64,000 nucleotides of DNA from Mercurialis annua. Its lineage: Eukaryota; Streptophyta; Magnoliopsida; Malpighiales; Euphorbiaceae. The DNA lies in assembly GCF_937616625.2 (NCBI RefSeq), contig NC_065570.1, forward strand, positions 71,079,665 through 71,143,664, in the 5' to 3' direction. Each line of letters starts with the position of its first letter. The stretch's first letter is position 1. Position numbers and translations under genes: made by a program. The notes below the pieces were generated by a model, which ran no database searches, was not told the DNA's origin, and worked only from the letters and a program-made list of their open reading frames with translations. Shown in pieces: positions 11,614-22,512 of this stretch.

Positions 11614-13026
11614 AACAATTGGATCTAATACATGGAGTCTGAACCCTTAACTTTTTCAGAAACTTATTCTATTTAACGATAAAATTGGTAATATTTATAA
11701 ATTTACATAATTGTTTTCTTTGTAATATTAGATTTATCTATTATAAATAAATTGTTTGAATATTTTTATTTTATAAAAATACTACAATGTCTGTCCAATA
11801 AATAATTAGGACAAACATGATTGTTAAAAAATTATTTTTCTAAATAAAATGAGTGAACTTATAAACAAAATATTATAATTACTCTTATTTAATAATATAA
11901 TAATTCTTTTTTATTCTTTTTATGTTATTGGTAAATTAACACAATTCATGGAAATATATATGACAACTATTCATTTTACATACATGTATTGGCATATTAT
12001 ATCCCAACGTTTTTAAAACGTTACAAATAAAATTCTAACTTTTCGCGTTTTTACACTATATAGCCTAAAAAAATAACAAGATGACCAAAATTCAAAATTA
12101 GGCTACAAAACATGGCAATTGAAAAGGTTAGAATTTATTTATTAACATTTTGAACATAGGACTTAAATCACTAAAAAGATAAAATAATAAAATTTATTTT
12201 ACCAATTACCATTTATTATAACAAATTTATTTGGCGAATATGAAAATGATTCTAAATTATTATCGTTTTGCATCTTTTTTTTTTTATCAAGCTTTCCGAC
12301 TAAGGCTTTGTTTGGGAGAGAAGGCAGTAAAGTAAAATACGGGTTTTTAAAGTAATGTAAAGTACTGTAAGGGACAGTAAAGGAAGGTAAGGGTTATGTT
12401 GAACTCTTTTATGTTTGGGAAAATAATAAAGTAAATGAAGGATTTATAAAAAAAATCAGTTAAAAATAATCCAACACCCTAATTTGGAGGGTTGGTTATG
12501 AGAATTGAGGGGGGTTGTTCAACCCCTTAAATTTTTTTTTTTTTTTTTAAGAGGGATTGAAATTCTTTAATTTCTATTAACTTTTACTAACCCTCCTCAA
12601 CCCTCGATCCAAATATAGTATGTAAAGCAAAGGTAAAATGTTATACGAAAAGCAAAGCAAAGGAAAAATATTAGTGGAGGCGGTGGAAGTTGTGAACAAT
12701 CAAAAGCAGAGAAAAGTGTACGTTTGTTCTTTTAATTTTTTGACTTTATTCTTAATTTTAAAATGCAAGTTTCTCTCGTCAATTTGTGTAACTTTGTTGT
12801 TTTAAATTTAATTTTATCTTTGAAATTTATTCTGTAGTTTTTGATATTACACAAGGTGTTCGATTATTTGCCTAAGTGGGCATTTTATATGCAATGTTCT
12901 TGTTTTTAAAGTAGTTATCAGTTTCTCTGGATGATACCACTTGCTTAGAGTTCAAAATGATTGATTCTATAATGTTCTCTATTACTGATCTGAAAATTTA
13001 TTCTGAATAGTTAATACAGCTTACAT
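11614..13026. other. Intergenic AT-rich stretch between subtilases A and B
   Basis: I see no gene here. Around 12305-12660 a block begins 'ggctttgtttgggagagaa' and contains a run of T followed by 'ccctcctcaaccctcgatcc'. It has the look of a transposon remnant, but no paired termini or TSD could be read, so it is not called. Confidence 0.4.
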
Positions 13027-15351
13027 CTAATCATCGATTTCAAAATTTTTCTGACCTATGACCGCAATGGGACTCCTGACAATATATTTACTTTTGGAGT
13101 CAACCCAGGTCAAGTAACCAGAAACTACATCTTGCGGGATTGCTTTTGGACCTTTTATGGTCAATTTATAGCTTATCTTCTGGTACTTGCTTTTGAAAAC
13201 CAACTTGTTTGGAACAACACTTACCTTAATTCCAGTAATGGGTGTCAAATTTGCTGTGTAAGTAGACACTGCATCTCCAACATTGGTTACTGTCCTGTGA
13301 TATTCTTGAACAGCAGTCAAATTGGCTTCAGAGTCATCAGCGTTGAAGTATGCGATAAAAGACGGGTAGTTCAGGTCAGAAGAAGACGGGGAAGAACAAT
13401 CACTATGCTCCGATTTTGTGATAATTTGGATCTGCTGCTGGGTCAAATTCAATGCGCAGAGAAAGTTAACATAATCAGTTATGTTGGCATCGTAAATAAG
13501 GCCTGGATGTAGCGCTTTATTGGGATTAATCTGGCCAGCGCCCATATCTATAGGAGTCGCAGGCAGCTGGTCAAAAGAAATATCTCTAATTGGTTCATTG
13601 GCTTGAGTCATGGTATCGGCAGTGGTCATCATTGCCGATCGAATTGCGGCGTGACTCCAATCTGGATGTGCCCTTTTCAAAAGTGCTGCTACTCCTGCTA
13701 CGTGCGGGCAAGCCATGGATGTACCTGATAGTAGATTGTAGTTAGTGTATATTTCCTGTTCATTATGGACAAGCTCCACCCATATATTATCAGGCCAGGC
13801 AGCTAAAATTAGAGAGCCAGGAGCCATAATGTCAGGCTTCAGAACCGGCTGGCATGATAAATCAGGTCCTCGGGAGCTGTAACTAGTGAGACTTGGAGCT
13901 GATTTAACACCGAGTATTGTTTTCTTGAACTCCATGCTTGCTTTTGGCTTCATGGTGCTGTTGAGGTAATCTTTGATCTTTTTCCCATCTTTCACATTTA
14001 CAAATATTGTTGGAAGTCGGCTTTGGATGAAGTTTTCAAGGTCTATAGCTTTGGTTATGAAAATTCCTGCTGTGATGTTATGAGTTAAGCGGACGTTGTC
14101 ATATTGCTCCTCTAAGCCATCTAAGTTTCCATATTTCTCTTCGCAAACTATAATGTGTCCCGTTTCAAATTCTCTGTCGTCAGAACAGCTACCTTTAAAG
14201 ACTATTGGACCATGCCAAGAAGTAGTATCGTTACCAGGATAGAGAGACACACCGGAGACTGAAACTCCATTCCCAAGATTTAGAACTCCATTGAATTCAC
14301 GGTCTAGAGTCCCAGCACCAACAGTTGTTACCCAAGGCATGCCGTTGTGGAGTGTACCGCGATAAGGCCCATCATTTCCCGCAGATGTTGACACAAATAT
14401 ATCCTTCTCGGCAGCTGCAAATGTTGCCAATGCTACAGGATTTTCATATAAATATTTATTACTATATCCCAATGAAATAGACAGAACATCTACTTCGTCC
14501 ATGATTGCTTGATCAATTGCAGCAATTACATCTGATGTATATGAAGCACCTTCTGGCCACAACGCTTTGTACATGGCTATATGAGCACGCGGAGCCACTC
14601 CACTGGCAGTTCCAGGTGCATACCCAACATATGATGCGCCTTTTACAAAATTCCCGGCAGCTATGCTCGACGTGTGGGTCCCATGGCCTTCCGTGTCACG
14701 CGTGGAATTCATGGCTATAGTGGCGTTCTTATTGGCGATTGCCCCTTTGTTGTAAAAACGAGCTCCGATGAGTTTGTTGTTGCATAATGAAGAGTTGAAT
14801 TCAGTTCCGCTTTCACATTTCCCTTTCCACCTTTTTGGAACTTTCGGCATTCCTTCATCGCTAAAACTCTTACTTTCTGGCCAAACACCAGTGTCGATCA
14901 CTCCGATGATGACATTGTCACCGTAATTCGACACATTCCAAGCTTCAGAGTTGGAAGTAAGGCCAAGAAAAGATGGTGAACGAGTTGTGTCTGGTTTGAC
15001 GGGCTGATCTTTGATTGAATAAACATAGCCTGGAGAGCTTTTCAAGATCTCGTGCTCAGAAGGAGAGAGATGAGCACTAAAACCATTCATAGCATGAGTA
15101 TAGCTATAGAGAAGTTTAGAAGGTTTGGTTTCATAATTAGTGGTGTCTGTGGTTTTAGAAAGTTGAAAAACAGAATCAAGAGTGGCCAAATGCCAATTAT
15201 GATGATCAGAGAAAGCTTTTGGCATGGCTGATAAATCCATGTGGACAATGTAATTCTCCTTTTGTGCTAATAATAGAGGAATGAAGAACAAAATGTTAGA
15301 AGCAGTAAACAAAAGCCATACATGGGAAGGAAAATTGTAGTAGTTTGCCAT
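13027..15351 (-). CDS. Subtilisin-like serine protease, SBT1.9-like (copy B)
   Basis: Intronless, 774 residues. It has a signal peptide (about 1-30), an I9 propeptide (YIVHMDLSAMPKAFSDHH onward) and an S8 domain with Asp153 (GVIDTG), His223 (GHGTHT), Asn326 (SAGNDGP) and Ser545 (SGTSMACPH). A protease-associated insert and a C-terminal Fn3-like domain with the HRTVTNVGDAVSTYTA signature follow. It matches copy A almost end to end, including the AIPQDV-GYL-WVDSK tail, so A and B are a recent tandem pair. Predicted role: secreted apoplastic endoprotease activated by propeptide cleavage. The usual DGVDV before beta-strand 5 is DEVDV here, unlikely to matter. Confidence 0.95.
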   Translation of the reverse strand: MANYYNFPSHVWLLFTASNILFFIPLLLAQKENYIVHMDLSAMPKAFSDHHNWHLATLDSVFQLSKTTDTTNYETKPSKLLYSYTHAMNGFSAHLSPSEHEILKSSPGYVYSIKDQPVKPDTTRSPSFLGLTSNSEAWNVSNYGDNVIIGVIDTGVWPESKSFSDEGMPKVPKRWKGKCESGTEFNSSLCNNKLIGARFYNKGAIANKNATIAMNSTRDTEGHGTHTSSIAAGNFVKGASYVGYAPGTASGVAPRAHIAMYKALWPEGASYTSDVIAAIDQAIMDEVDVLSISLGYSNKYLYENPVALATFAAAEKDIFVSTSAGNDGPYRGTLHNGMPWVTTVGAGTLDREFNGVLNLGNGVSVSGVSLYPGNDTTSWHGPIVFKGSCSDDREFETGHIIVCEEKYGNLDGLEEQYDNVRLTHNITAGIFITKAIDLENFIQSRLPTIFVNVKDGKKIKDYLNSTMKPKASMEFKKTILGVKSAPSLTSYSSRGPDLSCQPVLKPDIMAPGSLILAAWPDNIWVELVHNEQEIYTNYNLLSGTSMACPHVAGVAALLKRAHPDWSHAAIRSAMMTTADTMTQANEPIRDISFDQLPATPIDMGAGQINPNKALHPGLIYDANITDYVNFLCALNLTQQQIQIITKSEHSDCSSPSSSDLNYPSFIAYFNADDSEANLTAVQEYHRTVTNVGDAVSTYTANLTPITGIKVSVVPNKLVFKSKYQKISYKLTIKGPKAIPQDVVSGYLTWVDSKSKYIVRSPIAVIGQKNFEIDD

Positions 15352-15385
15352 AGCTAACTGCGAAGATTATGTGAAAGTTGAGTAG

Positions 15386-15394
15386 GTTTATATA
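15386..15394 (-). promoter_or_regulatory. TATA box of subtilase copy B
   Basis: TATATAAAC on the minus strand about 35 bp before the ATG at 15351, matching the motif ahead of copies A and C. The short distance implies a very short 5' UTR. Confidence 0.6.
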
Positions 15395-15399
15395 GAGAA

Positions 15400-16782
15400 T
15401 TGACAATTAGAATTGTTGGGTCATTGTGTGCTAAATTATGAGTACCGCGTTATACATTTTTCTCACATCTGATTTGCGTTTATACTTGAAAGGACAAATT
15501 AACTATAGAGAGCAGTAGTCAGTCCGGTCAAATAGACGACTTGTGCAAGTAGGCTTATCAAAATGATTACAATAACAACTTGACAAGATGAGGCACAGTC
15601 AGCTACTTCAGCTTCAGTCCAACCAGCCACATGTTTCATGGAAAATCTAGAGCAAAATACTCTTAGGTTCTCTTATATGTCATAAATTACATTTTCAATT
15701 TTTATTATAAAATCAAATATTTTTTTATTTTAAAAAATAAATGAAAGAAAATAAAAAAAACAGCAAAAATAATTAAATTTATTAAGGTATTGAAGCTTAC
15801 AAATTAAATTGAATTTATTAAGATTTTTGTTCTTTATTTATAATATGATGATTATCATTTAAAGTAAAATTTTGAAAATATAACATTTTCCATACTTGTT
15901 TTATACTTACGATTAATTTTCCTTAATTATTTTATACAAAACAAATTATCTTCAAATATTATAGTAGATATTATTATTTCAACATTTACAAACTTCATGA
16001 AAATATGTTTTATAATCGTTCAGAGAAAGTATATAATTATTTACAATGAAAATTTATGATCTTAACTTCTAAATGACAAATTCAAAAAAAAAAAACTTCT
16101 AAATGACATGAAGTTGATCTTTTTTACAGGGATATAATATTTTGAACGAATTTCAATTATAAAACGACACATTGAAATTTTCTACATCCAGACTAATCTT
16201 AATTCGAGCCGGCTAATTTTTTTGTGAGAGATAAAATTTTAATTTCAAATTTTAAATAGCATCATACATGAGTACAATTTAAATTCGCAACCTCAAATAT
16301 GAGAATGTGGATCGGTTGATTTTTTAACAAAGAAATAAATAGGAATAAAGGATCAATCCACTCTCTTTTTTGTAGAGATAAACATAACACATTTTGACTA
16401 AGTTTTGTGTTTTTTTGACTGATCTTTTTGAAAATAATTCTTTATTATTATGTGGCAAATTGAGGGGGTGAATTGATCTTTTGTACAAATAAAATTATAA
16501 ATAGAGTAAGTGATTTTTACTTGGTCACTTAAGTAGTCAATGCATTATTTTAAAACCCACGATGCCACTAACTCACAAGCCAAGATGCTCCTGATTAGCA
16601 CTGACCAGTGGACTTGTTAAGTGATAAAACAGAGCTGAGAGAGCACTATGTTTGGTAATTTCTTTACGGAATCTATTTAAAATAGTCCGAAAACTATCAT
16701 TTATTCAAGATTGGCAGGCCGACAATTGAAACGGCCCAGATGCAGAAAATCCTGGATTAATTGCAGATATATACCATCTATG
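15400..16782. other. AT-rich intergenic stretch upstream of subtilase B
   Basis: I found no coding sequence, RNA gene or insertion with matching ends here. Confidence 0.4.
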
Positions 16783-16934
16783 CAGTGTTTTAAAAACTAA
16801 ACCGATAGTTGAACCGGTGAGACCATTAGTTTTTGGTTCAACCAGTTCAATGACCGGTTCAATCGGTTTGATAAATTTTAAAAAAATATGATTTACCGGT
16901 TTTTTATTGGTTTGACCTCCGGTTCAACACCCTG
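16783..16934. mobile_element. Small hAT-type MITE, 152 bp (CAGTGTTTTAAAA family)
   Basis: Starts CAGTGTTTTAAAAACTAAACC and ends ...GGTTCAACACCCTG, with internal ACCGGTTCAA-type repeats. It is the same family as the element that splits the subtilase pseudogene at 34767-35033. The flanks (catctatg / tctatatt) give only a decayed TSD. Confidence 0.6.
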
Positions 16935-17575
16935 TCTATATTCATCCACTTCTATCTGTCTATAGTCCCGCCGCGGAAAAAATATGGTTAAGTCCCCGAA
17001 TGAGATAATAAGAGACAATATGCATTCATATTTATCCATTCATGATTCAGTTTAATCATATTATCGAATAAAACAAAACAAAGGGTCAACTCTTCATACT
17101 TGTGTCGTAGGATCTCATAATTATATTTTAATTTTTTTGAGTCAATTAGATTATTAAATTTATTTTTTTGGATCAAGTAAGTTCATTTTATCAGTTAACT
17201 AGGAAAGTGAGATTCTAAACATTACCGTAATTCAACCTCAATTTATTTATCTAATAGAAAGTTGGTTTTTGGATGAAACTAATTATAAGGAAAACAATTA
17301 ATAAAAAATTAACTATAATTAAATCTAAATAAAATTTGTGTAAAAATTATGGATTAAAAGCAATTGGAAATCAGCACTTTCACTATACTACTTCAATCTG
17401 GAAGTATGAATAATGTGTTGATTACATGGTCCGGGTCGTTGTAAGGCACTAAACTCTGTTCACTCGAGTCAAATAACTAGCAAAAGTTCAATTACACTAA
17501 TTAATTAATAGACAACTCACTCTCGTATAATTACTAATCAAGTTAATTAATCCACCGTAAAAACATCTAAATGCT

Positions 17576-18109
17576 TAGGGGTGAGCAACGGTCGGTTCGG
17601 TCACCGAACCGCCCAAAAATTCAAAACCGTTTGATTTTCTAAAAATTACGGTCACCGAACCGTATTAACCAAATTATATCAAAACCGTATTAATCAAACC
17701 GAAATATTACGATTCGGTTCGGTCGAAAACCGTAATATTTTTTGTATGATTTTTAGAAAAAAAAAAACAGTTTTTTAAAAAATAAATAAAAAAAATGGAA
17801 AAATTTAACCTAGAGAGTACATGTGCTTTAAATTAAATCTATACTTATTGTTTTTTTATTATAAAACTATAAAATTAGACAAGTTTAATATATAAATGTG
17901 AGTATATGAAAGTTTAAAACAACGTAATTTTTAAATACGGTCGGTTCGGTTATTACGGTTATTTTTTTGTAAAAACCGTAAACCGAACCGAATAGTTAAA
18001 ATTTTAAAAATTCGGACCGTAACCGAACCATATTTTCAAATTATATTTCGGTTTGATTAATTCGGTTCGGTTCGGTTATTCGGTTTTGACCGTTTAATGC
18101 TCACCTCTA
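17576..18109. mobile_element. hAT-type MITE, 534 bp, TAGGGGTGAGC termini
   Basis: The left end TAGGGGTGAGCAACGGTCGG and the right end ...AATGCTCACCTCTA are inverted repeats. Subterminal regions are packed with CGGTTCGGTT/AACCGAACCG repeats. Flanks taaatgct (17568-17575) and tgaatgct (18110-18117) form an 8-bp TSD with one mismatch. No transposase. Confidence 0.75.
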
Positions 18110-18340
18110 TGAATGCTCACCTCATCCTCATATTATTATTATTAACCATTAAAATTATTGATGATTGAATCTTCTTAAGACAATGCTTTCTCTGAGTCAT
18201 CCTAATAACAACTAGGATTTACTTGATCAAATATACCCACAATAAGCGCAAATAATCAATTCGCATATCTAACATCAACCATACTTCAATAATTTAAAGG
18301 GTTTATATTGAAATATGCCTAAAATTTTAATTTCTATTTG

Positions 18341-18887
18341 TGTTAGAACCCTATTGTAGAGTATTTACAGGTGAAGAATAACTTTATTGTCATTAGGCAA
18401 TTAGGAAGATATAATCCAATTAGGATTAATATTCCTAATGCCATATAGACTATTTATTCACTATAAATACACTATTTTATTCACCTTTTATAATACACCA
18501 AACCGAACACACAATGTAGACATTAATGTGAATAAGGGGAAAAGGGGGTGTGTGTGATGTGAGGAATATAAGTTAATTCTTACCCTTTTGTAAACTTCTT
18601 GTAGAGAGTTAAACACTTTATGAGTTTTTTTTTCTAAGAGCATATTTATTAGAGATGTTCTCTATTTGGTAATTTTCCACCAATTTTGTACTCCTTTTAA
18701 TGATTAGTGGATGGTTCAATTTTTTTTGCTCGTAGATGTACGCTTTAATGCATAACCACGTAGATCTCTTGTGTTATTTATTTATTTTGCTATATTGTTA
18801 TTTGTTGATCAAATCTATAATTAAATACCTACCGAATGATTTCGATTCCGCTGCGTATACCAATCCGGTCAAGAACCGGTCACGACA
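18341..18887 (+). mobile_element. Copia-like LTR with PBS remnant, 547 bp
   Basis: The block starts TGTTAGAACC and ends ...GGTCACGACA (TG...CA). It has a promoter-like CTATAAATAC at 18461-18470. It is followed directly by ttgttatcaaaaattc, a decayed match to the tRNA-Met primer site TTGGTATCAGAGC. No gag/pol frame and no second LTR follow. The hAT MITE at 18942 lies only about 50 bp further on, so this is a remnant 5' LTR plus PBS. Confidence 0.6.
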
Positions 18888-18941
18888 ATTGTTATCAAAA
18901 ATTCAACATCGTTATCAATGTCACAACAGTTTACTTGTATA

Positions 18942-19155
18942 CAGGGGCGAAGGCACTCTTGTGCCAAGGTGGTCAATTGACCACCTTTGAAAAAAAATTG
19001 AAAATTTTATGTGTAATTTATATTTATTTTTGGTAAAAAAACACAAACAACAGATATTGACCACCTTATTATTTAATTTTATACTTTTAATTTTATACAC
19101 ATGTAAAATTAATTTTTTTTGTCCCCCTTTATATGAATTTCTAACTTCGTCCCTG
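18942..19155. mobile_element. hAT-type MITE, 214 bp, 8-bp TSD
   Basis: Starts CAGGGGCGAAGG and ends CTTCGTCCCTG, with the 8-bp direct repeat cttgtata at 18934-18941 and 19156-19163. It contains a short palindrome (ggtggtcaattgaccacc). Non-coding. Confidence 0.85.
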
Positions 19156-20057
19156 CTTGTATATTATAAAGTGGGACTTTAAAAATGAGACATATGAAGT
19201 GTATATCAACTGTCAAAAATTCTTTGGATTTGGAAATGAATGTATTTGAACAAATCTTTATATGTTGGGCTCCATTTGTTTAAGGCTAAAATTAAACTTG
19301 TAGAAATCTTAAAAAGTTTGGTTCAAACACATCTTAATCAACAAAGTGTTTTGAATTAGTTGATTTATATGATTTGTTCAAATGTAGTAGCCCATGCCCT
19401 GTTGGCTGTTGCTGAATGGTAGAAAATGATGGAGCATTGTGTATCCACAAACTGCAAGAAATAGATAAATTGAGGATCACATGTTTACAAATTACAAGTT
19501 CCAAACTTTCATACATCCGTTCAAAAAATATATAAAAAATTGATAACGAAATGTATTTATTATTTTGTCTGTTAGAACTTAAAAAGATAGTATGATTTTG
19601 CTTTCCATTTCTTCTCCTTCGTCTCAATGATGATTCAAGTTCAACGCAAGGAATACGGGTACCATAATATTTAAGAACAAGTATGGAGTATTTGTGATGC
19701 GGTTAGCACGCGAAATTGGAAAAACAATTTATTTTTTAAAATATTTTCTAGTTCAATATGAAAAAATTAAAAAAATATATTAGTTTTTTGTGTTTTCAAT
19801 TTTATACTTAAAACCTATTTTAATTAATTACTCTTTAACCTCATTCATTCATATCAAATACACTTCGTCCTTTTAACCGTTTTTTCCTTACTTTATTTCT
19901 TTATTTCACGTTCTTCTTCTTCCACTTCTCTTCCAAAACTCCGAATTAATATATTTTCAGAAGTCATAATCTGAAATTATTTCATTACGGATTAATGCTT
20001 GATTAGTGTTAACATAATCATTAGTATCCTGAAACATTTAAGGTTGGCTGCATGACA

Positions 20058-20728
20058 AAAGAGGGCTCTAATCTTATAGCTCTTCCTCAAAAAGTATTTA
20101 AAACTTAGAGTATCAAAATGCTATTTTATGCTAAATTTAATATGAAAAAAATGATAAAATGCTATAAATAGCATAGCATTCTAATTTTTTCTCCAATTTA
20201 CAAAGTTAAAAATAAGTGATATAATTATTTATTATGATAATTATCTCTTAATTTCATTGATTTCTAATTATTTGATATTTTTTTAATTAAATTTTTGAAA
20301 CAAAAATTAATTTTTTTTTTGATATAATAATGAGCTTTTCAAAAGAAATAATTAAGAGAATCAAAGAAGTATATAAAAATAGATTTTTTTTTTATTATAT
20401 TGATATATGGTCTACTATTAAAAAATCAAATCGAGATCGTTAAATTAAATAGAAGCATAAAATTTATGAAGAAAGTAAAAAAGTAAAAATATATGTGAAA
20501 ATAACAAATGAAAAAAAATAACCTTAGTAAAATTATAATCAATAATAAATTGCTATTGGTTGCTGTTATTTAGTATATGCTATAATCTGTGTTAAATTTA
20601 GCCCGTGATATAGCATATGCTAAATTTAACATAAAATACAGCATAGCATTGAAGTTGTATTTTAGAACTGAATGCTAAATTATGGCATTAGCATTCCATT
20701 TTAGCATTGTATTGTAGACGCTCTTTGT
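20058..20728. mobile_element. Possible MITE with AAAGAG termini
   Basis: The left end (acaaaagagggctctaat) pairs imperfectly with the reverse complement of the right end (agacaaagagcgtctacaat). Inside, the words 'atgctaaatttaacat' and 'atagcat' recur in both orientations. No TSD was found, so the boundaries are approximate. Confidence 0.35.
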
Positions 20729-21090
20729 CTGCTTTTATAATGTTCTACTAATTTTTTTAGCTATATATCTTTAATCATGTTGCTAATTAAGTAAATGTAA
20801 CCATCATGCATAAGCCTGAATTTCTAGTACTATTTTTTTCAATTAATAAAACTTAATGATGGTTACAGCAGAACAGAATAGACATTTGCTAATCTTATTT
20901 GGGTGTTGGGTTTTGGATTATGTTCCTAAAAAGTTAGTTCACTTTATTAAGCTCAGCAACTGGCTATTACTATATTATTTAATCATTACAATGTAATTAA
21001 GGTAATTAAGTAAGCTGTCATACATTATTAATTATTCTAACCAACTTCTATATCTTAGTATAAAAAAGTTTTGTCTTGCTATAGAAGTTA

Positions 21091-21720
21091 GGCCTCGTTT
21101 GATTGAAGCAGAAAACGAAAATATATCTTTAACTATTGTTTGATTCTCAATTCAATATAGGTAAATTTCTTTTTACCAATGTATTTTAATATTAAGGCCA
21201 AATGATTAAAAAAGTCGAAACTTTTTCATGAAAATTTTACAAAAGTCCAAAATTTTCAATTTTATCCAATTTGTCCTAAAACGTATGATTTTGTTTCAAT
21301 TTTTTCCAATTATTTACTCATGTGGCGCCTACGTGGCGCTGATGTGGCAATGCCACACATCAGCGCCACATAAGCAAAATTGTGTAACTGGATAAAATTG
21401 AAAGAAAATCAAGCGTTTCGCAACAAATTGGATAAAACTGAAAGGTTTGAACTTTTGTAAAATTTTTATGAAATGTTTGGTAATATTAACTAAAAAGTAA
21501 ATTAATTAAAAGCTCTTATGATCAATGGAGAATAAAATATATGGAACAACTAAAAAATTGTGATATTTTTGGAAAAGAAGTAACGAAAAAGGATGGAAAT
21601 GATTAATTCTTTCGATTGGGGGATGAGTCGTTTTCATTTTAGGAGTAATTGAATTTCCATTATGGAGTTTAAAAAGTCAACCAAACAAGAAGAAATTTGT
21701 TTTCAGACCAAACATGCCCC
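21091..21720. mobile_element. Possible PIF/Harbinger-like MITE interrupted by a foldback element
   Basis: The left end GGCCTCGTTTGATTG resembles the inverted right end GGGGCATGTTTGGTCTG, and the flanks are TTA and TAA, as expected for Tourist-type elements. The match is imperfect. The foldback element 21196-21480 sits inside it with its own perfect TSD. Confidence 0.4.
21196..21480. mobile_element. Foldback MITE, 285 bp, 9-bp TSD
   Basis: Two long arms pair across a perfect central palindrome (ggcgctgatgtggca / tgccacacatcagcgcc near 21335-21367). The left end is GGCCAAATGATTAAAAAAG. The direct 9-bp repeat taatattaa is at 21187-21195 and 21481-21489. Non-coding. Confidence 0.85.
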
Positions 21721-22512
21721 TAAATTATTTCAAGATGTTAATATCTATTGCACATGCAATATCCAGCTCTATTTTGTCCACATTTATGGAGTATTTTATT
21801 ACTTTAGTTTGATGGGTGGTGCATGTTGCGATTAAACAACAATCACACAGCAACCACACACAATACTCCATCCGATAAGGTGAAATCTCATGAAACGAGG
21901 GAGCTATACGAAATTGACTCGACAAATTTTAAAATCAATTTGATTAATATCAAAATAAATTTGGGTTGAAACTTTTCGAATAAATTATCGAGTCGAGTTT
22001 AAACATTAAAATACTTTATTCAATAAGTTTGCGAGATTGACTCGAAAAATACTTGAAATTAAGTCGATTAATATCGAGCCAAATTCAAATTTGAGCTATT
22101 TGAATTAATTATCAAGTCGCATTTGAATTTTAGAATATTTGGTTTGATAATAGTTTGTGTCCAATCATATTGTTTGGATTCTTATTATGTCGGTATAGTT
22201 TTTTAACAGAATGGAGACCACGTGAGATTGGACACACGCTATTAAATCGGTTCAAGCAAATTGATTAAAATCAATGTGAACATTACAAATTGACAAAATT
22301 TTGCGATCTTTTTAATAATATGGCTAGAGTTATTAAAAGTCGAAAAGTATACATCTTCTAGTCCATTATGTAAATTGTTTTGACAATAATGTATATGAAT
22401 AAATTCAAACTCAATTGATTCATATAATGTTATTATTCATTAAGGTTATTAATTAACACTTTGAAGTATACAACAAGTAATCAATAATGACAATTAAAAT
22501 TAGCTCTTCTAA

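Noticed and set aside
18736..19036. Two overlapping plus-strand open frames
   Set aside because: They fall across the LTR end and the hAT MITE and have no family resemblance.
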